NCBI RefSeq assembly: GCF_009797935.1
Contig: NZ_VOLC01000002.1
Location: 248,001-312,000, forward strand
From: Lunatibacter salilacus
GTDB taxonomy: Bacteria > Bacteroidota > Bacteroidia > Cytophagales > Cyclobacteriaceae
DNA length: 64,000 nt
Reading direction: 5' to 3'
Numbering within the stretch: position 1 is the first letter of the stretch; the number at the start of each line of letters is the position of its first letter. Shown here in pieces: positions 18,654 through 26,681 of the stretch. The position numbers were made by a program, and so were the translations under genes. A model generated the notes under the pieces. It worked only from the letters and a program-made list of their open reading frames with translations, was not told the origin of the DNA and ran no database searches.

Positions 18654-20693
18654 CTAATGATAAACAGCCAAGTATTTATTTTGAAAGCCCGGTCCAGACC
18701 AGGTTAGCTCCAACTTTGGGGCTTCATTATTGTCCAATAGTTTTGTAACTATTTTAATCGGATGAAACCCTTTTTCCAAGATTATTTCCGAAGTACCTAC
18801 CCCTTTGGCCAATTTTGCATGATCATCATCTATGATCAAAGCCTCATGGACATGCATCACTAACCCTCCGTTGGTTTGGAAACTGATTTCGTATTCTCCG
18901 GTATTCTCCACTTTTAAAAACCCTTCATAAACCAAAACATTATTTTCATTTCCCCTGGGGATAGCTTCAATTTTGGATAATACAACACTCTCTTTCGGTG
19001 CTTCCAACCCCGTATTGATATAAGGCACCCATGGGGAATTTACTTTGTATTTGGAAACCTTAATACCTTCCGCCACTTCTCTTTCAGGTACCACGGCAGG
19101 AACAGGCTCATTGTCATAAGGCCGTTCTGCTGAGGCATTATACCTTCTCCAGCGCAAAACGGAATTTTTCATTTCATTTTGAAGCGTAACGAACTCTTCA
19201 TTTGTACCGGCAAGATTGTTTAATTCGCCGGGATCGTTTTTTGTGTCAAAAATATTGAAATCATCTTCATGGGATGAAATATTGTACCGTATTCCTTTAT
19301 AACCATCCAAATATAAAACCTGCATTTCTCCCCTTTTTTGCCCTCTTCGGGATTCAAGAAAGCTTTCATAGTTAGAAGTATTGGTATTGTTGAAGTATTC
19401 GATGTAAACCTTTCCTCCTTGGATATTGGCGTTTCCCGATAAGATGGGCCAAAGTGATCTTCCATCTGTATTGGCGGGGGCGGGGACACCACCTACCTCC
19501 GCAAATGTCGGCAGCCAGTCATGGAATCCGCTGGGAGTATCATTTTGGGTGGATTTTTTAATTTTTCCCGGCCACCTTACCAGGGTTGGAACCCGGATTC
19601 CTCCTTCCCAGGTATCCCTTTTGGTGCCGTCCATATTGGCGAAGCTTTCAAAAAAAGTAGGGGCATAATTCCCATATCCGTAGGATTCCAAGTGAGGTCC
19701 GTTGTCCGAGGTAAATACGATGAGGGTTTCCCCGTCAATGGCCAAATCTTGTAGCAGTTGAACCAGATCTCCCACCGCATTGTCGATACGCCGAACCATG
19801 CTGGCGTGGCGTTGTTGGACTTCCGGCCAATTCTCGTTTCTATATTCAGGATGAATAAAGCTGTCAACCTCACCCTGTGCCGTATTGATGAAATTTCCTT
19901 TTTCTCCGATGTATTGCAAACCACCACTTATTCCACCTCCCGAAGGATAGGACATGCTGGGAACCTCCAAGCCTGCATGTGGAGTATCATAGGCGAGGTA
20001 CATGAAAAAGGGTTGGTCATTATTTGCATTTTTATGGTCTTGAATGTATTTTTTTGCCCTTGCGGTAAATAGGTCAGTGGTATAACATCCCGCCAAATTG
20101 CCGGATATTTCCGTATTGCCATCATATAACTCCATCGGTCCCCGATCAGCCACATGGTGGGCGGGGTAGTGATTGTGACCATCCCGATGCCGTACATAAC
20201 CGAAGAAATAGTCAAAACCTCTTTTGGTCGGATAGGCTTCCCATGTTGCCGGACTTGTTCCTTCCAACCCCTGAAGTCCATATTTGCCTATTAATGCCGT
20301 TGCGTAGCCGGCTTCCTTAAGTACGGTAGCCAAGTTATGGTTGTCGGGGAGGGCTTTGTCGAATTGGTTGTTCCGGATTTCGGCATGACCTTGATGTAAG
20401 CCAAGCAGAAGCGTTGCCCTGGAGGGGGCACAAACCGGTGCCGGCGCATAATGTCTTGTCAAAATCATTCCCTCGGAAGCGATTCTGTCCAGGTTGGGGG
20501 TACTGTGGTAAGGTTTACCGGCTGCCTTACGCTGATTTTGGAATAAAATACCCAAATCACCATAACCCAAATCATCGGTAAGGATAAAAATTATATTGGG
20601 TTTTTTAGCGACTACGCTTTTTCCAAACACGTAGTTGGAAACCGAGAGGCCAGTAAATATTATCAGAATTATTAAGATAGGTATCTTATTCAT
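18654..20693 (-). CDS. Sulfatase with C-terminal PA14-like domain
   Basis: This secreted sulfatase is about 679 residues, longer than its neighbours. The sulfatase part has ILTDDLGYGD (D44, D45 counted from the ATG at 20705) and the formylglycine site C92 in CAPSR. GKYGLQG, TSDNGP and GGIRVPT follow. Residues from about 560 onward form a beta-rich module, including VYEGFLKVENTGEYEISFQT and LELTWSGPG, resembling PA14-like carbohydrate-binding domains. The signal peptide is of ordinary type, with no lipobox. The ATG at 20693 overlaps the stop of the upstream sulfatase in ATGAATAA, so coupling is likely; the ATG at 20705 is an alternative. The added module may hold the enzyme on polymeric glycan (inference). 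Confidence 0.92.
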   Translation of the reverse strand: MNKIPILIILIIFTGLSVSNYVFGKSVVAKKPNIIFILTDDLGYGDLGILFQNQRKAAGKPYHSTPNLDRIASEGMILTRHYAPAPVCAPSRATLLLGLHQGHAEIRNNQFDKALPDNHNLATVLKEAGYATALIGKYGLQGLEGTSPATWEAYPTKRGFDYFFGYVRHRDGHNHYPAHHVADRGPMELYDGNTEISGNLAGCYTTDLFTARAKKYIQDHKNANNDQPFFMYLAYDTPHAGLEVPSMSYPSGGGISGGLQYIGEKGNFINTAQGEVDSFIHPEYRNENWPEVQQRHASMVRRIDNAVGDLVQLLQDLAIDGETLIVFTSDNGPHLESYGYGNYAPTFFESFANMDGTKRDTWEGGIRVPTLVRWPGKIKKSTQNDTPSGFHDWLPTFAEVGGVPAPANTDGRSLWPILSGNANIQGGKVYIEYFNNTNTSNYESFLESRRGQKRGEMQVLYLDGYKGIRYNISSHEDDFNIFDTKNDPGELNNLAGTNEEFVTLQNEMKNSVLRWRRYNASAERPYDNEPVPAVVPEREVAEGIKVSKYKVNSPWVPYINTGLEAPKESVVLSKIEAIPRGNENNVLVYEGFLKVENTGEYEISFQTNGGLVMHVHEALIIDDDHAKLAKGVGTSEIILEKGFHPIKIVTKLLDNNEAPKLELTWSGPGFQNKYLAVYH

Positions 20694-22125
20694 TAAGGCT
20701 TTCATTTATCAGGTTTATTTCAAATTCTTTGTCATAAAGTGGATTCCTCTGGCTCGGGACAGGGGCATTGACTCCCTCTCTCCAATTATTGAGCATTCCA
20801 ATCATGCGGTCCCTAATTTCTAGTTGACTTTCAGCTAGGTTATCTATTTCTCCCGGATCTTCCTCCAGGTCATAAAGCTCGTAATCACCATCCTCGAAAT
20901 AATGATGCAGTTTCCATTTCCCCTTTCTGACCACCGATCCGGGGCGGGTTCTGAACAAGGGGTCTTTACCATCATCTTCCTTCGGATTATACGCCTGAAG
21001 GTAAATGGGGAAATGCCAAAAGAGCGGCCGTTCATCCATGGCTTCCTGACGGAACAGGGGACTGATATCCCAACCGTCCATAACGTCTTCCGGTCGTTGT
21101 TCTCCGCCTACAATACTTCGAATGGTAGGATAAAAATCCATCTGTGTTACCGGAAAATCGGATTTACTTCCCGCAGGTATATTACCGGGCCAACGCACAA
21201 TCAAAGGCACCCGGATACCGCCTTCATAGTAAGATCCCTTTCCTGCCCTCAGGGGAGTTTGGTAAGAAATGTCACGGATACCCCCGTTATCAGAAGTGAA
21301 AATCAAAAATGTGTTTTCCGTAAGGTTTAACTCATCCAACACCCCCAACAACTTTCCGATATTTTCATCGACGGAGGCTACCATGGCCGCATAATCCGCT
21401 CGGTCCTGCCCTCCGGAACCCGGCTTATTTTCAAACTTTTCAACAAGCTCCTTTTTACCCATAATGGGTGTATGAACGGAATAAAATGGAAGGTAGAGAA
21501 AAAATGGGTTCCCCTTGTTTTCCTCCACGAATTTAATGGCTTCAGTGGTCAGTCTGTCGGTAAGATATTCGCCATCTGGTCCATTTTCTATAAAATCAAT
21601 TTTATACGGACTAAAATATCCCTTCCGACCTGGATTTCCGTGATAACTTCCACCAACATTGACATGGAAGCCATGTTGCAACGGGTCTTTGTTGATGTGC
21701 CACTTTCCGAAAGTCCCATTTTTATATCCATTATCCTTTAGCATCATTGCCAGGGTGTAGATCGAATCCGGTAGAAAATCCCTGTTTGGTGTGGGAATAA
21801 TTTTACGGGTCTTTGCATTACCTCTCTCGGAATCATCCACCGTATACACCCCGTGTTTAGGGGTATTCATGCCACTCATCATACAGGCCCTGCTTGGGGC
21901 ACAGTTTGCAGCAGCGGCATAGGCATGGTAAAAAACTATGCCCTCGCCTGCAAGTTTATCCAAGTTTGGAGTTTCATAATAGTTGCTGCCCATAAAGCCC
22001 AAGTCCCGCCAACCTAGGTCATCCACATTGATTAGGATGATATTGGGTTTACTTTTAGCTTCGCAAGAAAGAAGCTTGGAAATTAGGAGAAAGACAATAA
22101 AAAACCCCGTATTATAACTTTTCAT
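20686..22125 (-). CDS. Sulfatase lipoprotein (cysteine type)
   Basis: This 479-residue S1 sulfatase has the lipobox LLSC (C21), metal residues in INVDDLGWRD (D35, D36) and formylglycine site C75 in CAPSR. GKWHINKDPLQHGF, VNVGGSYHGNPGRKGYFSPY, TSDNGG and GGIRVPL follow. The C-terminal YELYDLEEDPGEIDNLA confirms full length. It is the first gene of a coupled sulfatase pair with the PA14-bearing enzyme. A fragment closely resembling its GSKSDFPVT region survives in the chimera at 17758-18366, so a paralogue of it once lay nearby. Confidence 0.93.
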   Translation of the reverse strand: MKSYNTGFFIVFLLISKLLSCEAKSKPNIILINVDDLGWRDLGFMGSNYYETPNLDKLAGEGIVFYHAYAAAANCAPSRACMMSGMNTPKHGVYTVDDSERGNAKTRKIIPTPNRDFLPDSIYTLAMMLKDNGYKNGTFGKWHINKDPLQHGFHVNVGGSYHGNPGRKGYFSPYKIDFIENGPDGEYLTDRLTTEAIKFVEENKGNPFFLYLPFYSVHTPIMGKKELVEKFENKPGSGGQDRADYAAMVASVDENIGKLLGVLDELNLTENTFLIFTSDNGGIRDISYQTPLRAGKGSYYEGGIRVPLIVRWPGNIPAGSKSDFPVTQMDFYPTIRSIVGGEQRPEDVMDGWDISPLFRQEAMDERPLFWHFPIYLQAYNPKEDDGKDPLFRTRPGSVVRKGKWKLHHYFEDGDYELYDLEEDPGEIDNLAESQLEIRDRMIGMLNNWREGVNAPVPSQRNPLYDKEFEINLINESLNE

Positions 22126-22236
22126 TTTTTTACTAACTACGGTGTAACTTGATACCGATCATTGGAGAGATAGTGGTTTCACAGGTTTGGATATACCCTA
22201 TCTTGCTCCTTTAGGCCAAGCACTCTCACATGGTAT

Positions 22237-23997
22237 TTATTCTTTGGCCCCGGCTGCCCACCGGATCATCCGCATCAGGTGCTGCTCCCCAAATTGGGTT
22301 TCCAGGGGCCGCAAATCATGCCCGATCATGGTGTAGGCAAAGCGCCCGCCTTCAAACTCCCGCACCCACGCCATCGGATGGTCTTTCCCCATTGGTTTTC
22401 CTCCGCTTTTTTTGAACTGAGGGCGGACCGGGTCATACGTAGTTTCATCCAAGGTCAGCAGGACGGTCACCCCGGGAAGGCCGCGCACACTGCGCTTGAA
22501 GTTCAGCCAATCCCCATCAAGCGTAAAGGCTGCCGGCAGCCCCTGCACCAGCCAATGGCTTCCGGCGGCCGGATCGACCGCCACCCGGGCGGGAACATAC
22601 TCCGAATCGCTATCAAAATCAGTTCCGAAAAGCTGGCTATACCAATCCCAAGTGTCGTGATGGACGCCTGCTGCATGCATGGCTACCAAACCCTTTCCCG
22701 ACCTATACCACCGGATAAACGCATCCTGCTGCGTTGCATCCAGGGACTTGCCAATATCGGTTGTGCTGATCAACAGTACCACATCGTACGCAGCGAGCTT
22801 CGCATCGGTGAAGTCTTCGGCATCTTCGGTGACCTCTACCTCAAAGCCATAGACATTACCCAGGTGTACAAGGTGGTCGTTAATCATGGGGATGGCCGGG
22901 TGCCGGTACCACGACGTTTTGGAGAACACCAGCATCTTTTTAGGTAGCCCTTTCAAGGTCTTGATTTCAGCCTCTGCCTGTACCTCGCCACCCAGATAGA
23001 GACATGCGTTCTCCAGGATCTTCAGCGGCTCAGGTTCGGTAAATACCCGGTACGTTTCGTGGCCGGGCCGGAAGTAAAAAACGTGTCCGCGGCCCAGTCT
23101 CCAGGTCATGCCGCTCCGAAAGGACTCTCCTCCGGTCCAGGTCTCACGCAAAATAACCTCATCAGGCGCCGGAACGTGGAACGGCTCGTCATACATTTCT
23201 GTTTCGGGGAGCGTAAACGTGGCCGGCACGTCCTGAACAATCGGATGTTCGGGGAGCAGCACCCGCACCGTGCTCGGCTGCATCGGAGTGCAGCAGGCCG
23301 GAAAAACGCTGGTAGGCCGCTCCAGCAATACATGCCAGTGGCCATTTGGCCGCTTTTCAAGGCGGGTATCAAAACGCGGACTCTCACGGCGGCTCGGCAT
23401 AACGTTGCTGCGCCACTGTATGAACTCCGGAATGACCTTGTCCCGTTCCCGGATTGGCAGCATGTTAACTACATCCTGAATCGCGCGCTCCTCCATGGCA
23501 GTGCGGAAAGGCAGGGCCCAATGCGCCGAGTGCAGCGCAATCAATGAAAGCCGTCCCTCCTTTACCCGGTCCACGATCGCCTGTGCCGTTTCTTGGGGCA
23601 CATCCTCATGCTGCACATGACCCCACCAGATAAGGACATCCGTCTCGTCAAGAACTTCCTTGGAAAGTCCTTGTCCGGGCTGATTGAGGTTGGCCGAGGT
23701 TACAAGCAGGTTGGGGTTTTGCTGCAGGTGTTGCGCCAGATGGTTGCCCAAGAAATCTGGATATACCTTCTTCTGCTCAAGCTGCTGTTCGTCCCAGACC
23801 AGTACGCGGATGGGCTTTGTCAGGTCATTATCAACCTTGCCTTTGGATGCAGAGATATTTTCTTGGGCAAACAGACCAACCTGGCAACTGAAGAAGATTA
23901 GCGCCCCGAACAGTAGGGTTACGCGAAAAAAACGAGCTGAATAATCGTTGCATAGGGCCTGGATATAGGCTTTTGGAAAGGCAGGTAATTTGGGCAT
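22237..23997 (-). CDS. Double ThuA-domain secreted protein, GC-rich
   Basis: This protein is about 586 residues from ATG 23997. The ATG at 24069 would add 24 residues overlapping SDR debris and is less likely. A hydrophobic export segment (VTLLFGALIFFSCQVGLFAQ) precedes two ThuA-like domains. The first begins IRVLVWDEQQLEQKKVYPDF with DVLIWWGHVQHEDVP. The second begins MLVFSKTSWYRHPAIPM with GKGLVAMHAAGVHHDTW. ThuA proteins have a class-I-glutamine-amidotransferase-like fold and often lie beside sugar oxidoreductases. The catalytic role is uncertain. Base composition is visibly richer in G+C than all neighbours, suggesting recent transfer. It is a lone gene with remnants on its upstream side. 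Confidence 0.82.
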   Translation of the reverse strand: MPKLPAFPKAYIQALCNDYSARFFRVTLLFGALIFFSCQVGLFAQENISASKGKVDNDLTKPIRVLVWDEQQLEQKKVYPDFLGNHLAQHLQQNPNLLVTSANLNQPGQGLSKEVLDETDVLIWWGHVQHEDVPQETAQAIVDRVKEGRLSLIALHSAHWALPFRTAMEERAIQDVVNMLPIRERDKVIPEFIQWRSNVMPSRRESPRFDTRLEKRPNGHWHVLLERPTSVFPACCTPMQPSTVRVLLPEHPIVQDVPATFTLPETEMYDEPFHVPAPDEVILRETWTGGESFRSGMTWRLGRGHVFYFRPGHETYRVFTEPEPLKILENACLYLGGEVQAEAEIKTLKGLPKKMLVFSKTSWYRHPAIPMINDHLVHLGNVYGFEVEVTEDAEDFTDAKLAAYDVVLLISTTDIGKSLDATQQDAFIRWYRSGKGLVAMHAAGVHHDTWDWYSQLFGTDFDSDSEYVPARVAVDPAAGSHWLVQGLPAAFTLDGDWLNFKRSVRGLPGVTVLLTLDETTYDPVRPQFKKSGGKPMGKDHPMAWVREFEGGRFAYTMIGHDLRPLETQFGEQHLMRMIRWAAGAKE

Positions 23998-24089
23998 ATC
24001 TTCTGTTTCTGATTTTGGTAAATTTCTATTTTTTAGTACTACTACTTTTGGGGGCATTTCTGCCAACAAGCAGATATTGCTCTACTTTA

Positions 24090-24229
24090 CATGAGTACCA
24101 CCATTCCCAAATCTTGTTCCGATCCTTGAACTACCACCTTGGCCCCTTCATGTGCAAAGCGGATGGCTATTACATTTCCAATTCCGTCGTACTGCCGGTC
24201 AAGATAATAATTTTACCTTTTAATCGCAT
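24090..24229 (-). pseudogene. Short-chain dehydrogenase N-terminal remnant, frameshifted
   Basis: From ATG 24229 the minus strand reads MRLKGKIIILTGSTT. After a one-base frame change it continues GIGNVIAIRFAHEGAKVVV. Together these reconstruct the Rossmann TGxxxGIG motif and following helix of an SDR. The rest of the gene (about 200 residues, with the Tyr-x-x-x-Lys site) is absent; sequence runs into the 5' region of the ThuA gene. Clearly non-functional. Confidence 0.82.
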
Positions 24230-24322
24230 GGTTATGCTGGTTTTAATATTCGTAGGCGTAATTTGCCCTAGAAAACACGGAAATCCAAGGTTGACTCCCC
24301 CACACCAATACCCGTGCATTGT

Positions 24323-24846
24323 TCACGGGCGGGGTGAATATATGGCAATTTTGAAAATACCATTGGAAGTCAGGATCCTCTGGGCAAACTTAATCTGGGA
24401 TTCCCAGACTTTCTGCATCAATTCAAGTTGACCTTTGTACTGAATGTCATCAACAAGGTTCAATAATTCATTAGGATCAGTTGTTAGGAGAAAAAGCTCC
24501 TCATAAACGGGCAATTCCCCCTCTATCGGTGATTCGATAAAATCACTGTATAATACAATATCCGGATGATTAAGTGTAAAAAATAGGTCGGTTCCGTCTC
24601 CAACCACTTTAAAGTCCCCGATACCTCCTTCAATGATCTGACATTCGGAACTCATCCAAATACCTGAAAAATTCCCGTCTTTCCCTTGTGGATGCAACAA
24701 AATCCCGCTATTTCTTGGTTTTTCCAGCCGGGGTTCATGGGTTCCCCTCCCCACTTAAATTGAACCACCAATTTATAGTTTTCAAATTCTTCATTCGAGG
24801 TAATACAGCCCCACTCTTCCCCTGAAATATGAATAATACCGTACAT
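24323..24846 (-). pseudogene. Chimera: frameshifted DUF1080 protein joined to a sulfatase C-terminus
   Basis: From ATG 24846 the frame encodes YGIIHISGEEWGCITSNEEF then YKLVVQFKWGGE, a DUF1080 (3-keto-disaccharide hydrolase) start. Near 24717-24724, at a short A/T run, the match moves to another frame: PRNSGILLHPQGKDGNFSGIW and SSECQIIEGGIGDFKVVGDG, typical DUF1080. After DGTDLFF the similarity ends, and the tail YEELFLLTTDPNELLNLVDD plus LELMQKVWESQIKFAQ is that of a sulfatase C-terminus. So one locus carries a frameshift and a fusion of unrelated gene ends. DUF1080 enzymes act on 3-keto-glycosides. No intact copy is present in the window. Confidence 0.8.
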
Positions 24847-25008
24847 AACCGAGAAAAGTAAGGAGATGATATAATGAAAAACACCAATGTGATTTAATTT
24901 TTCTTTTCATTTTTTTTCGAAAACGGGTGAGTAGCATTGAAATGGGATGCCTCTTCAGTTAACTCAAAAACCAAAGGCTCAGGTTAGGGGTACTTTTTAA
25001 ACGTCAAT

Positions 25009-25045
25009 AAAAAAAGCCCTCAAAACACATGAGAGGGCTTTTTTT
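25009..25045. terminator. Bidirectional intrinsic terminator
   Basis: The arms AAGCCCTC and GAGGGCTT enclose a short A-rich loop. An A-run lies on the left side and a T-run on the right, so either strand would end in U residues. It sits about 75 bp past the SusD stop (25119) on the minus strand and should end the sigma-FecR-SusCD unit. Confidence 0.85.
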
Positions 25046-25118
25046 GATTTATTTACTCGTAGGACAGGCATCGAAAAATACCAGTTATTAACTAAATTTT
25101 GAAAGGTACAATTTGTTC

Positions 25119-26657
25119 CTAATAGCCCGGGTTCTGAGGAGCAAGATTGGGATTATTAACAAGCTCGGGAACAGGAACAGGAAACAAAAGGTGTTTTTCT
25201 TGAAATTCTTGGTTGGAACCTAAATGGACATATCCTACAAAATTGTCAAAATCATTGGAGATACTATTGTACGCTTTTCTTAAACGCACCATATCAAACC
25301 AAGTTATGCCTTCATAACACAATTCATGCCACCGTTCCCTCCAAACATCTTCTCTAAAAGATTCTTGCGTATAGCCATTTAGGGTAGGAGTTTCCAACGT
25401 AGCTCGATCCCGGATTCTCTTTAATGCGTTATGCGCTCCTTGATTGGGTCCGGTGACTTCGTTTTGAGCTTCTGCATAAATTAATAGGACTTCTGCGAAA
25501 CGAATTTGAGGCATATTCAGATCACTTCTTCCTGTCCCTGGTACCCCAGGCCTTCCGTGGGCAAGTACATCAAAATGTTTAAAAATATATGGTCCTCCCA
25601 ACTCGTAAACATCGCCATTTCCAAAATGGAAATAACTTGTATAAAAGAAACCCATTTGATTTTCAGCCCGTAAATCTCCGGTTTCGTAGGATTGGAAAAA
25701 CTGTTCTGTAGGAACTGTTGTTCCAATCCCTGTTGCCGCACCCGCTGAAATCGGTTTATAATACGGAAGCATGGGTTGTTGATAAGGGTTTCCAGCAATA
25801 TCTGCTAAAAATTGAATTTCAAATATATCTTCTATTGTGTTATCAGTTGCTACATTTCGGATATCTGCATAGTTATCAAAAAGGTTTATAGACCCTGGGT
25901 TAGCAATGATCTCCATCGATTTATCTGCCGCTAATTGGTAATGTGATATACCCTTATTTAAAGGGTAACCAGCCATGGTCAGATAAACTTTGGATAAAAG
26001 TGCTTTTGCCGCAGCTTGTGAAACCCTTCCCGTTCCATCCATCCAAGGTAACCCTGCTGATTCCGCTATCAATAAATCCTCTACAATCAAATTATATACT
26101 TCTTCTTGGGATGACCTGACAGGATAGAAATCGTCAGAGGTAGCAGTTTGCGGTTTGGTGATAAGGGCTAAATCACCCCACATCCTTACTGCATGAAAAT
26201 AAGCCCAGGCCCGTAGAAAATGGGCTTCACCCAAAATTTGATTTTTCCTGGTTTGATCCATATCGATTTGCGGAACATTTTCGATTACGAGATTGGCTTG
26301 CCCCACAACCCGGTACAGACCATTCCACCAGTTTACGATATGCAGGTTATGTCCATCATAAATGAGGCCATACAGATTATTGAGATCGGAATTCTGTGCA
26401 GTTTCAGTTGTGGATGTACCTGTCACTGCTTCAAGCAGCTGCCAGTTTGAGGAAAATATACCTGCACCCCCACCCACAAACCGAAGGTCCGTGTAAGCAG
26501 CAATAATCGCCGCTTCCGCATGTTCGGGAATGGTATAGAAGCTTTCAGGATTTAAATTTGATGGGTCTTGCTCCTCAAGAAAATCGGAACAACCCAACAC
26601 GAAAAAAAGTAATCCACAGAATATCAGGTTTTCGTATTTAATTTTAATAGCCTTCAT
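25119..26657 (-). CDS. SusD/RagB-family glycan-binding lipoprotein
   Basis: This 512-residue protein has lipobox VLGC (C23) followed by SDFLEEQDPSNLNPESFYT, the usual SusD start. TPR-like helical segments include GEAHFLRAWAYFHAVRMWGD. The C-terminal RFAEVLLIYAEAQNEV, RERWHELCYEGITWFDMVRL and PNLAPQNPGY are diagnostic. SusD proteins sit on the outer leaflet and close over a TonB-dependent SusC partner to capture oligosaccharides. The partner gene ends 24 bp upstream. It lacks close resemblance in the binding loops to the other three SusD proteins here, so it probably binds a different glycan or length (inference). Confidence 0.95.
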   Translation of the reverse strand: MKAIKIKYENLIFCGLLFFVLGCSDFLEEQDPSNLNPESFYTIPEHAEAAIIAAYTDLRFVGGGAGIFSSNWQLLEAVTGTSTTETAQNSDLNNLYGLIYDGHNLHIVNWWNGLYRVVGQANLVIENVPQIDMDQTRKNQILGEAHFLRAWAYFHAVRMWGDLALITKPQTATSDDFYPVRSSQEEVYNLIVEDLLIAESAGLPWMDGTGRVSQAAAKALLSKVYLTMAGYPLNKGISHYQLAADKSMEIIANPGSINLFDNYADIRNVATDNTIEDIFEIQFLADIAGNPYQQPMLPYYKPISAGAATGIGTTVPTEQFFQSYETGDLRAENQMGFFYTSYFHFGNGDVYELGGPYIFKHFDVLAHGRPGVPGTGRSDLNMPQIRFAEVLLIYAEAQNEVTGPNQGAHNALKRIRDRATLETPTLNGYTQESFREDVWRERWHELCYEGITWFDMVRLRKAYNSISNDFDNFVGYVHLGSNQEFQEKHLLFPVPVPELVNNPNLAPQNPGY

Positions 26658-26681
26658 GATTAAATTCCTTTAGATGTATAT

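Noticed and set aside
22279-23944. Long open frames opposite the ThuA gene
   Set aside because: They arise from the high G+C of that gene and show no domains, whereas the minus frame has two ThuA domains.
24375-24692. Intergenic region next to the SusD unit as an sRNA locus
   Set aside because: The stretch is explained by the DUF1080/sulfatase chimera; only the terminator at 25009-25045 is clear.
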